From CAYLOP01 sp964385305 (GTDB taxonomy: Bacteria > Chloroflexota > Anaerolineae > Anaerolineales > E44-bin32), in assembly GCA_964385305.1 (NCBI GenBank), contig CAYLOP010000189.1, positions 1 to 5,327 on the forward strand: 5,327 nucleotides of DNA. Reading direction: 5' to 3'. Position 1 is the first letter of the stretch. Each line of letters opens with the position of its first letter. The position numbers and the translations under genes are program-made. Shown here piece after piece: positions 1 through 5,327 of the stretch. Below the pieces are notes generated by a model. It saw only the letters and a list, made by a program, of their open reading frames with translations. It was not told the origin of the DNA and did no database searches.

Positions 1-692
1 CACCCTGCAGCGAGCTTGTAACCTACGCCGCGAACTGTCAGGATTCTGCTCGGATGTTCGGGATCTGTCTCAATTTTTTCCCGAAGCCAATGGATATGCA
101 CATACACCACTTGAGGTTCCCCCTCATACTCTGCACCCCACACCCTCGCTAAAAGCGCCTCCGTTGAGATTACACGCCCAGCGTTTATGGCCAAGGTATG
201 CAACAAATCAAATTCCCGTGGAGCGAGCTCAATCTGTTTCCCGGCTACGACGACGGTGTGGGCTGCAGGATCAATGACGAGATCGCCTCTGACAAGCGGA
301 GTGCTCTCCTTGGCGGTTTCTTCCGATTGATCGACCCGTCTCAATACCGCTTTCATGCGTGCAAGGAGAACATCCAGATCAAAAGGCTTAGTGACATAGT
401 CATCCGCGCCAAGCTCTAATCCCAATACCTCGTCGAGTTCCCGCCGACGAGCGGTGAGAAAGATCACCGGTACCCCCAGGCCGTCACGAAACCGCCGTAA
501 AGCATCTAAACCATCCATGCCTGGGAGACCGATGTCGAGCAGTACAAGGTCGGGAGGATCTCGTTCAGACCGCGAGAGCGCCGACTCAGCGTCTGCGGCA
601 CTGAACACACGGTATCCGGCCTGCTCAAGGTTAAACGCCAGGCTCCTTCTTAGTAGGGCGTCATCATCTACAATCAAAATTGACTTCCCCAT
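1..692 (-). CDS. OmpR/PhoB-family response regulator (C-terminal end beyond window)
   Basis: This is a two-component response regulator: an N-terminal receiver is phosphorylated by a histidine kinase, and a C-terminal winged helix then binds DNA in the cytoplasm. About 230 residues are visible and the frame runs off position 1, probably close to its natural end. The receiver (about residues 3-118) has the acidic pair in ILIVDDD (Asp10-Asp11), the phospho-acceptor Asp53 in LVLLDIGLPGMDG, the switch Thr80 and Lys102 in the YVTKPF motif. The winged helix (about 132-230) has ELAPREFDLL and ends in the family signature ILTVRGVGYKL. I chose the ATG at 692 because GGAG lies 9 bases upstream and the receiver begins right after it. 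An in-frame ATG at 707 overlaps the ATPase stop as TGATG and would add MESLA. The gene is the last visible one of the cluster, so it probably controls that cluster or its kinase. No kinase gene is in the window. Confidence 0.95.
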   Translation of the reverse strand, partial: MGKSILIVDDDALLRRSLAFNLEQAGYRVFSAADAESALSRSERDPPDLVLLDIGLPGMDGLDALRRFRDGLGVPVIFLTARRRELDEVLGLELGADDYVTKPFDLDVLLARMKAVLRRVDQSEETAKESTPLVRGDLVIDPAAHTVVVAGKQIELAPREFDLLHTLAINAGRVISTEALLARVWGAEYEGEPQVVYVHIHWLREKIETDPEHPSRILTVRGVGYKLAAG

Positions 693-706
693 CGCCAACG
701 ACTCCA

Positions 707-3235
707 TCAAACCGATATCGTCCTTCGATAAAATATACGTTTCGTCGCCTCCGTTCCAACGAGATACAGCAGGGCAATGCCTAGCAGACCAAGGATGAGG
801 TCGATAGAAAGCGGCGTCAAGCCCAGGATGGGGCTGAATGGCAAATAAGGTAACAAGATCGTTACTGCAGCGATTATCGCAGTAGAGACTAGCAACATCA
901 ACCCAATCCGGCTTCTGAAGAACGGTCTCTGTGTTCTGATCACCAGCATCACCAGCAATTCCGTCATCACGGATTCGATGAACCATCCAGTGCGGAACTC
1001 TTCTATCGTTGCGTGTAACACCAACAGCAGCAGACCAAAGGTCAGATAATCGAAGATCGAACTCACTGTTCCGAAGGTGAACATGAAATTACGGATGTGC
1101 CGGATATCCCAACGCCTTGGTTTTTCGACCATCTCCATATCGACGAGATCGCTGGCGATGGTGATCGCCGGGAAGTCGGTCAGGAAGTTGGTCAGCAGAA
1201 TCTGCATCGGCAGCATCGGCAGGAAAGGTAGGAAGAGAGAAGCGCCAGCCATGCTGAACATGTTGCCGAAATTGGCGCTGGTGGTGACGTAGACGTACTT
1301 CAGCGTATTGGCGAAGGTGCTCCGCCCAAGCCGAATCCCACGCTCCAAAACGTCCAGGCCTTTCTCAAGCAGCACAAAGTCCGCGGCTTCTTTCGCCACA
1401 TCGACCGCCTGGTCTACCGATATGCCAACATCCGCCGCGTGGAGGGAGGGGGCATCATTAATACCGTCCCCCATATATCCGACCACGCGACCCTTCTTCC
1501 GCAACGCCAGGATGATGCGTTCCTTTTGATTAGGGTCCACCTCCACAAATAGGTTCGCCTTTTCGACCTGATGCCATAACGCCTCGTCGCGCAACTGGTT
1601 GAGTTCGTTTCCAGTGATCACCCCGGTAACCTGCATACCGATCGTCTCCGCGGTGTGCAGCGCCACCTGCTTGTTATCCCCGGTGATGATCTTCAACTCG
1701 ATGCCGCTGGCCGCAAGGTCCTGGATGGTCTGGTGCACATCAGGTTTCGGCGGGTCAAAGAAGAGCAGAAAACCGAGGAAGGTCATCCTGGTCTCGTCCT
1801 CACGAGTGAAATCCCTCATCTCCGCAAGTTCACGCACAGCAACACCCAACACGCGGAAACCCTGGCCGCTCCAATCTGTGAATTGTGCTCGAACCCTCTC
1901 CAGGCTCCGCTCATCTAACGGCTGATCTCCGCCAACTCGCGCCTGCGAGCACACCGCCAGGACGTTTTCGAGGGCGCCTTTGGTGATCATCCTCCGTGCG
2001 CCATTCTCTTCGACAACCACACTTAGCCGTTTCCGCACGAAGTCGTAAGGGATCTCATCGATCTTGACCACACGACCAAGATCGGGTTTCTGCAGGGAGG
2101 TGATCGCCTCGTCGAGCGGATTGCTCAAGCCCGTTTGCAAACTTGCATTGAGGTAGGCGCAGCGCAGGACATCCTGTGAGGGCTGACCCTGCACATCGAA
2201 CGCGCCGTCCAACTTCACCACGCCCTCGGTGAGGGTGCCCGTTTTATCCGTACAGAGCACGTCTATGCTGCCGAGATTCTCGATGGCGTTCAGCCGCCTG
2301 ACGATGACCCCCTGCTCCGCCATCTCTTTTGAACCCTTCGACAGCGTTACGCTGATGATGGCCGGCAATAGCTCCGGGGTGATGCCCACTGCCAGCGCGA
2401 TCGAGAAGAGCAAGGCATCCAGCACCGGCTTATGAAAGAAGACGTTGATGGAAAACACAACAATCACCAACACCAGCATCAATCGGCTGAGTAGATTGCC
2501 AAATTGACGCACACCGCGCTCGAAGTCGGTCTCCGGTTCCTTTACCGTTAGTCGTTTAGCTATCTGACCGAAAGCCGTCCCCGTTCCCGTTTGAACGATC
2601 AACACATGCGCGCTGCCGCTGCGGACGTTGGTTCCCATGAAGACACTGTTGAGGCGTTCTGCTAGGCTGGCACCGCTACCCACCGAACCCGGCTTCTTCT
2701 CCACCGGGAAAGTTTCCCCGGTGAGCACCGCCTGGTTAACGTAGAAATCATTAGCCTCCAGCAAGATCCCATCAGCGGGTATCAGATTGCCCGCGGAAAG
2801 CAAAACCACATCCCCGGGCACCAACTCCTCGGCAGAGAATTCCTTCGGAGCGCCGTCGCGCAGCACGGTGGTTTTGATCTTCACTTGTGCACGTAGCTTC
2901 TCAATGGCGGCGCTGGCGTTATATTCCTGGATAAAGCCGAGCACGGCGCTGCCCAGCACAATCGCCAGCACGATCATGGCATCAACCCAATCCTGCGTCG
3001 CCGCGGAGATCGCCGTGGCGAAAAGCAGGATGAGGATAAGCGGGCTCTTAAACTGGTTGAGGAAAAGCTTCAGAGGTGCAGCTTCCTCGCGGGCTTCAAG
3101 CAGGTTGTAGCCAAAACGGACTAGCCGCCCCTGCGCTTCGGGCGTTGAGAGGCCCTCTGGGGAGCTATTCAGCGCTGCCAAAAGGTCGTCTGCCGACTGA
3201 CTCCAATAATGCGCGCTTATCATGTCTCGCTCCAC
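707..3235 (-). CDS. Magnesium-translocating-type P-type ATPase (MgtA/MgtB-like, P3B)
   Basis: This integral-membrane cation pump is driven by ATP through an aspartyl-phosphate intermediate. MgtA/MgtB relatives import Mg2+. Numbering is from the GTG at 3235 (842 residues). A cation-ATPase N-terminal region (about 10-60) is followed by TM1-2 (about 66-103), the actuator domain with LTGET (171-175), TM3-4 (about 249-293) with the ion-path motif TPELLP, the phosphorylation motif DKTGTLT (Asp330), nucleotide-binding ITKGALE (417-423), ITGD (517-520), the hinge GDGINDAP (589-596), and six C-terminal TM helices (about 641-826). The run SANFGNMFSM before TM5 and the FLPMLP segment resemble MgtA rather than Ca2+ or heavy-metal pumps; there is no N-terminal CxxC metal-binding domain. 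It is somewhat shorter than E. coli MgtA (about 900 residues), and its TM6 reads TNFLTDFP where I recall NLLYDISQ in MgtA, so substrate specificity is not certain. An ATG at 3223 is an equally possible start. It lies 37 bases after the DUF421 gene and overlaps or abuts the regulator gene. Confidence 0.93.
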   Translation of the reverse strand: MERDMISAHYWSQSADDLLAALNSSPEGLSTPEAQGRLVRFGYNLLEAREEAAPLKLFLNQFKSPLILILLFATAISAATQDWVDAMIVLAIVLGSAVLGFIQEYNASAAIEKLRAQVKIKTTVLRDGAPKEFSAEELVPGDVVLLSAGNLIPADGILLEANDFYVNQAVLTGETFPVEKKPGSVGSGASLAERLNSVFMGTNVRSGSAHVLIVQTGTGTAFGQIAKRLTVKEPETDFERGVRQFGNLLSRLMLVLVIVVFSINVFFHKPVLDALLFSIALAVGITPELLPAIISVTLSKGSKEMAEQGVIVRRLNAIENLGSIDVLCTDKTGTLTEGVVKLDGAFDVQGQPSQDVLRCAYLNASLQTGLSNPLDEAITSLQKPDLGRVVKIDEIPYDFVRKRLSVVVEENGARRMITKGALENVLAVCSQARVGGDQPLDERSLERVRAQFTDWSGQGFRVLGVAVRELAEMRDFTREDETRMTFLGFLLFFDPPKPDVHQTIQDLAASGIELKIITGDNKQVALHTAETIGMQVTGVITGNELNQLRDEALWHQVEKANLFVEVDPNQKERIILALRKKGRVVGYMGDGINDAPSLHAADVGISVDQAVDVAKEAADFVLLEKGLDVLERGIRLGRSTFANTLKYVYVTTSANFGNMFSMAGASLFLPFLPMLPMQILLTNFLTDFPAITIASDLVDMEMVEKPRRWDIRHIRNFMFTFGTVSSIFDYLTFGLLLLVLHATIEEFRTGWFIESVMTELLVMLVIRTQRPFFRSRIGLMLLVSTAIIAAVTILLPYLPFSPILGLTPLSIDLILGLLGIALLYLVGTEATKRIFYRRTISV

Positions 3236-3247
3236 CTGAATTCCTCC
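3224..3247 (-). promoter_or_regulatory. Tandem ribosome binding sites for the ATPase gene
   Basis: The 7-base string GGTGGAG occurs twice just ahead of the ATPase. The upstream copy is part of GGTGGAGG, whose GGAGG core (3243-3247) sits 7 bases before the GTG at 3235. The downstream copy (3236-3230) sits 6 bases before the ATG at 3223. Both starts are therefore well served, and the sequence alone does not decide between MERDMIS and MIS as the N terminus. Confidence 0.6.
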
Positions 3248-3272
3248 ACCGAGCTTATTGCCTTAATATACC

Positions 3273-3785
3273 TCACTGATGTCGAAGATACTTCAGAGGG
3301 CGTTTGACGTGTCTTGTCACTCCGCCGACCGGCACGACGCTGATCGATCCATCGATCTCAAGCACGGCACTTTCCACATCATCCAGGTCTTTGATGCCGT
3401 GCTCCCGCAGTGCAGCCTCCAATGTCTCTTGGTCAATCCCCTCACGATGCAAGTGATCGGGGATGACCTCGCCGCGCAGGACCAGCAGTGTCGGTGTCCC
3501 CTCAACCAGACGGCGCAACTTGGGCCAGCGCATGCGCAGTTGAGCCACGAGGCTATTGAGCAGCAGAAGCACAGCAGCGGCGAGGATCCCGCCAATAAGC
3601 GACGTATCCTGGCCGACCATGGCATTCTGCACCGCGTTGGAAATCAAGAGCAGCACGACCAAGTCAAAAACCGTCATCTGCCCGATTTCGCGCTTGCCAG
3701 CCAAACGCAGACCAATCAAGATAGCCAAGTAGATCACGAAAGTTCGCAGGATAATATCCCATGCAGGAATCGCCAAAGTGAACAT
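3273..3785 (-). CDS. DUF421/YetF-domain small membrane protein
   Basis: This is a 170-residue membrane protein of the DUF421 (YetF/YcaP-like) family, whose biochemical role is not established. Three hydrophobic helices are predicted at about residues 9-28, 38-54 and 62-82. The family hallmark GKREIGQMTVFDLVVLLL (30-47) followed by ISNAVQNAMVG is clear. The soluble C-terminal part (about 93-155) has the typical PTLLVLRGEVI run and a stretch DDVESAVLEIDGSISVVP that matches the small alpha/beta YetF domain; it probably lies in the cytoplasm. The length fits the short single-domain form of the family. The ATG at 3785 has AGGAGG 5 bases upstream, which settles the start. It is the first gene of the minus-strand cluster and is followed after 37 bases by the P-type ATPase with no terminator between, so co-transcription is likely. 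The link to the pump suggests a role in ion homeostasis or the envelope, but that is inference. Confidence 0.92.
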   Translation of the reverse strand: MFTLAIPAWDIILRTFVIYLAILIGLRLAGKREIGQMTVFDLVVLLLISNAVQNAMVGQDTSLIGGILAAAVLLLLNSLVAQLRMRWPKLRRLVEGTPTLLVLRGEVIPDHLHREGIDQETLEAALREHGIKDLDDVESAVLEIDGSISVVPVGGVTRHVKRPLKYLRHQ

Positions 3786-3803
3786 CCAACCCTCCTGATC
3801 CTA

Positions 3804-3833
3804 CTTATATCCTTGACAATCATCTCATGAAAA
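3804..3833 (-). promoter_or_regulatory. Weak candidate promoter for the DUF421-ATPase-regulator operon
   Basis: Read on the minus strand, a -10-like TATAAG (3809-3804, five of six consensus bases) lies 18 bases after a poor -35-like TTTTCA (3833-3828). Transcription would begin near 3797 and give a very short leader of about a dozen bases that still contains the AGGAGG of the DUF421 gene (3796-3791). The -35 match is weak, so an activator, perhaps the operon's own response regulator, may be needed, or the true promoter may be elsewhere in the gap. Confidence 0.25.
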
Positions 3834-3840
3834 CCATAAG
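3813..3840 (+). promoter_or_regulatory. Possible plus-strand promoter with perfect -35 hexamer
   Basis: TTGACA (3813-3818) matches the sigma70 -35 consensus exactly and is followed after 16 bases by CATAAG (3835-3840, four of six -10 bases). It overlaps the candidate minus-strand promoter face to face. It would feed the same plus-strand leader as the better-matched promoter at 3904-3932. The weak -10 keeps confidence low. Confidence 0.25.
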
Positions 3841-3903
3841 AAGAAAGGAAACACAAGCAGCCAGATTCACCAGAGCAAGAGTGGAATTGGAGAACCACTC
3901 GAG

Positions 3904-3932
3904 TTGTAACTAACCCTTATTAATCGTATAGT
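3904..3932 (+). promoter_or_regulatory. Candidate sigma70-like promoter, plus strand
   Basis: TTGTAA (3904-3909) and TATAGT (3927-3932, five of six consensus bases) are separated by exactly 17 bases, and the spacer is AT-rich. The expected start of transcription is near 3939. The nearest recognised gene downstream begins 400 bases later, with an intrinsic terminator between, so the promoter either drives a short independent transcript or an attenuated leader. It is embedded in inverted repeats (3903-3908 with 3941-3946, and 3926-3930 with 3939-3943) that could be a regulator site. Confidence 0.5.
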
Positions 3933-3943
3933 ATTTGGTATAC
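3926..3943. repeat. Imperfect palindrome overlapping the -10 region
   Basis: GTATA (3926-3930) and TATAC (3939-3943) form an inverted repeat with an 8-base spacer that covers the -10 element and the expected transcription start. A second pair, GTTGTA (3903-3908) and TACAAC (3941-3946), brackets the whole promoter. A repressor binding here would block the promoter, but such short AT-rich repeats also arise by chance and I recognise no known operator consensus. Confidence 0.3.
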
Positions 3944-3968
3944 AACAGGAAGGTCTATTCAAGAGGGT

Positions 3969-4107
3969 AAGAAGAAGATTATCGCTTTTAGCCAGGATTG
4001 CATAGCACTGGCGGAAAAGGACGGAGACCCGACGACTGTCTTCATCTTTCGAGATGCTCGAGGATGAGGAAGATCATCACTATGAATTCCGGACACTCTT
4101 AGGATAA
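3969..4107 (+). pseudogene. Possible broken small ORF (one-base frameshift, no start codon)
   Basis: From 3969 one frame reads KKKIIAFSQDCIALAEKDGD and then PTTVFI with protein-like composition, reaching a TGA at 4065. Dropping one T of the TTT at 4047-4049 moves it into the neighbouring frame, which reads FEMLEDEEDHHYEFRTLLG and stops at TAA (4105-4107). The repaired product would be about 45 residues. There is no ATG, GTG or TTG at its head; the first AAG is one base from ATG, and AGGAAGG (3947-3953) lies upstream. A remnant gene, a sequencing homopolymer error or chance are all possible. I do not recognise the family. The middle part faintly recalls small acidic beta-type domains, which is not evidence of function. 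Confidence 0.3.
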
Positions 4108-4154
4108 TATACCAACAATGTGACCATGCAGTGTGGAGGGGAGGGCACGAGGAC

Positions 4155-4244
4155 ATGGTTTTCAAGGAAAAGGTATTCCTCAACTCTCGAAATAAGGTAA
4201 GATCTCAGATACTGCCGCCCCGAGCAGATTGCAATCAGAGGTAA
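4155..4244 (+). CDS. Possible 29-residue basic leader peptide
   Basis: An ATG at 4155 opens 29 codons to TAA at 4242-4244. The purine-rich GGAGGGGAGGG (4135-4145) ends 9 bases before the start and is a strong potential ribosome binding site. The peptide is basic (it begins MVFKEKVFLNSRNKVR) and has no transmembrane segment or run of a single amino acid of the kind seen in classical amino-acid attenuators. Its stop codon lies 6 bases before the 5' arm of the intrinsic terminator at 4251. A ribosome terminating here would cover that arm, so translation could affect termination. The ORF is short enough to be chance. Confidence 0.3.
   Translation: MVFKEKVFLNSRNKVRSQILPPRADCNQR
4227..4236. repeat. 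Perfect 10-base palindrome
   Basis: GATTGCAATC is exactly self-complementary and lies within the end of the possible leader peptide, 14 bases before the terminator stem. It could be a protein-binding half-site pair, but a 10-base palindrome alone is weak evidence. Confidence 0.2.
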
Positions 4245-4250
4245 TTAAAG

Positions 4251-4296
4251 ATCCCGGCAAGCGCCCCGCGCCCCGGGATTTTATTTTTGATTTTCC
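4251..4296 (+). terminator. Intrinsic (rho-independent) terminator, plus strand
   Basis: ATCCCGG (4251-4257) pairs with CCGGGAT (4273-4279) across a GC-rich 15-base loop that may fold further, and is followed at once by a T-rich tract, TTTTATTTTT (4279-4288 inclusive), then GATTTT. It ends 42 bases before the CydA-like start codon, so it either ends a separate transcript or acts as an attenuator in the leader of that gene. On the minus strand the following sequence is only modestly T-rich, so bidirectional function is doubtful. Confidence 0.75.
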
Positions 4297-4300
4297 CTAG

Positions 4301-4326
4301 ACAAGGTATCTTCTCACGATACAAGG
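4301..4326 (+). repeat. Short direct and inverted repeats just before the CydA-like gene
   Basis: ACAAGG occurs at 4301-4306 and 4321-4326, 20 bases apart, and GTATC (4306-4310) is inverted as GATAC (4318-4322) around a 7-base loop. The second ACAAGG runs into the ribosome binding site. They might form a small hairpin or a regulator site beside the start. No convincing promoter with proper spacing is visible between the terminator and the gene: TTGATT (4287-4292) and TATCTT (4307-4312) are only 14 bases apart. Confidence 0.25.
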
Positions 4327-4338
4327 AGGAGGTGCGAG

Positions 4339-5327
4339 ATGAAAAAGCTCTTTGTCCTGGTCTTAGCCCTGGCGGCTTTCCTGACTGTGCTCACTTTTTA
4401 CATCGTGCCCCAGCAAGGAGGGCTGATCTCATCGACTGAGCAAAAGAGCGACGATCTACAAAAGGCAGACCAACAGTACGAGGAGGATCTGCCTATCCAA
4501 GAGGTCGGTATGGGCCGCTCTGGGCGTTCCATCATCATCGCGCTGGTGATGCTTTCCCACGTGCTCTACGCCAACTTGCACCTGGGCGGCTCGTGGGTAG
4601 CGGCGATCTCTGAGTCACTGTTCCTCAAGAATGGCAAGGAGCGCTACCGCCGCGTGGCGCGTTCCGTCACGTTGTTCAACGTGATGCTCTTTAGCGCCGG
4701 GGCGACCTTCGCCGTGGCCGGGGTATTGTTCTTCGCCTCCCTGTATCCAACTTTTACCAAGGAACTCTTCCACATCTACTGGTGGCCGCTGCTGCTCGAG
4801 GCCATCGCTTTTGCATTGGAAATCTTTTTCCTCTACACCTACTGGTTCACCTGGGACAAGATCCGCTCCGGCTGGCACCAGGTTCTTGGCTATGGATACG
4901 CTGTGGATGTCTTCTTGCAGACGCTGCTGATCAACATGGTCGCTGGCGGCATGCTGACACCGGGCGCCGATACTATTGCCTGGGGTCAGGCAGGTCTGAT
5001 GCCCATGGCTTGGAGCGACGCCATCGCCTGGTGGTTCAACGGTACGGTCTTCCGCCTGCAGTTCCATCGTCTAGCAGCGGCTATCTCCTATTTCGGATTC
5101 CTGCTGGCCATGCTGGCTATGTTCCACTACCTGGATCGCAAGGACATCGCCTCGAGGCGGTATTGGGATTGGGTGGGTTCCTACGGCATGGCATGGGGAC
5201 TGCTGGGACTAGTTTTCCAGCCTGTGCTTGGGCTTATCTACATGCTTGCCATCAACGACAACCAACCGGATGCCTTCGAGATGATCATGCACGGCTCGCG
5301 CGCCTGGGAGATGCTGTTGATGGTCGG
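4339..5327 (+). CDS. Cytochrome bd-superfamily subunit I (CydA-like), N-terminal part
   Basis: This is a membrane oxidoreductase subunit of the CydA superfamily; canonical members oxidise quinol and reduce O2 to water using three hemes. The first 329 codons are present and the frame is open at the right edge. Residues 4-23 form a signal-anchor-like helix, 24-60 are polar and acidic, and the CydA-like core starts at about 64. His74 in SHVLYANLHLGGSWVAAISE aligns without gaps with the segment around E. coli His19 (heme ligand). Glu154 and Glu161 in LLLEAIAFALE correspond to the Glu99/Glu107 region, TWDKI to GWDRL, GGMLTPG to GWMQNP, and His243 in RLQFHRLAAA to the heme b558 ligand His186. At least five further TM helices follow (about 110-134, 143-171, 184-204, 239-264, 280-305). 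The start is set by AAGGAGGAGG (4323-4332), 6 bases before ATG. No CxxCH heme c site is seen. The extension is not found in canonical CydA, so this may be a divergent family with a different electron donor; the quinol-binding loop and later ligands lie at or beyond the edge. Confidence 0.85.
   Translation, partial: MKKLFVLVLALAAFLTVLTFYIVPQQGGLISSTEQKSDDLQKADQQYEEDLPIQEVGMGRSGRSIIIALVMLSHVLYANLHLGGSWVAAISESLFLKNGKERYRRVARSVTLFNVMLFSAGATFAVAGVLFFASLYPTFTKELFHIYWWPLLLEAIAFALEIFFLYTYWFTWDKIRSGWHQVLGYGYAVDVFLQTLLINMVAGGMLTPGADTIAWGQAGLMPMAWSDAIAWWFNGTVFRLQFHRLAAAISYFGFLLAMLAMFHYLDRKDIASRRYWDWVGSYGMAWGLLGLVFQPVLGLIYMLAINDNQPDAFEMIMHGSRAWEMLLMV

Larger units (their letters stand above)
3939..4250 (+). 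other. Untranslated leader or independent short transcript region
   Basis: This stretch lies between the candidate promoter and the intrinsic terminator. It shows no tRNA, rRNA, tmRNA, RNase P or riboswitch core that I can recognise. It carries a broken coding-like stretch (3969-4107), a possible 29-codon ORF (4155-4244) and a perfect palindrome (4227-4236), described separately. The purine-rich run GGAGGGGAGGG (4135-4145) stands out. Whether the RNA is an attenuated leader of the CydA-like gene or a stand-alone RNA cannot be told from sequence alone. Confidence 0.35.

Noticed and set aside
454..798. Plus-strand ORF of 114 codons over the regulator start and ATPase end
   Set aside because: The Ser/Arg-rich translation is antisense to the well-supported receiver domain, so it is a shadow.
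1..3235. KdpE of a potassium-ATPase kdp operon
   Set aside because: The regulator resembles KdpE in family, but the pump is a single-chain MgtA-type ATPase and no KdpA, KdpB or KdpC-like gene is present, so the kdp label is not supported.
3279..3830. Plus-strand 183-codon ORF opposite the DUF421 gene, slightly longer than it
   Set aside because: The minus-strand protein has clear DUF421 motifs and an AGGAGG site. The plus-strand product is rich in Gln/His without hydrophobic or domain pattern, as expected of an antisense shadow.
3959..4183. Minus-strand 74-codon ORF in the intergenic gap
   Set aside because: No recognisable motif and an unconvincing composition; the opposite strand at 3969-4107 looks more protein-like.
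3939..4296. Stable structured RNA such as tmRNA, RNase P RNA or 6S RNA
   Set aside because: The length between promoter and terminator (about 350 bases) is suggestive, but I see no tRNA-like ends, no RNase P core such as GAGGAAAGTCC, and no 6S-like long rod.
4615..5067. Minus-strand 150-codon ORF opposite the CydA-like gene
   Set aside because: It mirrors the codon pattern of the membrane protein on the other strand, has a low-complexity polar product, and the plus frame is clearly a CydA-like protein.
1..5327. CRISPR array, insertion sequence or phage attachment site
   Set aside because: No regularly spaced repeats, transposase-like proteins or paired terminal inverted repeats were seen.

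Overview
The window is bacterial: intron-free genes close together, strong AGGAGG-type ribosome binding sites, and moderate to high GC with an AT-richer intergenic gap. I cannot place the organism. A cytochrome bd-superfamily protein of non-canonical type beside a P3B-like ATPase would fit groups such as Chloroflexota or Nitrospirota, but that is only an impression from protein style.

Layout. Positions 1-3785 hold a minus-strand cluster that reads right to left: a small DUF421/YetF-type membrane protein (3785-3273), a magnesium-type P-type ATPase (3235-707), and an OmpR/PhoB-family response regulator that starts at the ATPase stop and runs off the left edge. The 37-base gap, the TGATG stop/start junction and the absence of an internal terminator point to one operon. 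It would couple an ion pump to its own two-component regulator. A partner histidine kinase may lie beyond the left edge but is not visible.

Positions 3786-4338 form a divergent intergenic region of about 550 bases that is not empty. On the plus strand it has a good sigma70-like promoter (3904-3932), a coding-like 45-codon stretch that is intact only if one base is dropped, a possible 29-codon ORF with a strong Shine-Dalgarno sequence, and an intrinsic terminator (4251-4296) seven bases after the stop of that ORF. This could be an attenuated leader of the next gene, or a separate short transcript carrying gene remnants.

From 4339 to the right edge a plus-strand gene encodes a CydA-like subunit I of a cytochrome bd-superfamily oxidoreductase. 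Two His residues align with E. coli heme ligands His19 and His186. It has an unusual extension of about 55 residues with an extra membrane anchor at the N terminus. The gene is cut by the right edge.

The two halves are transcribed away from the shared gap: an ion-transport/regulator operon to the left and a respiratory oxidase-like gene to the right. Nothing in the sequence shows that they work together.
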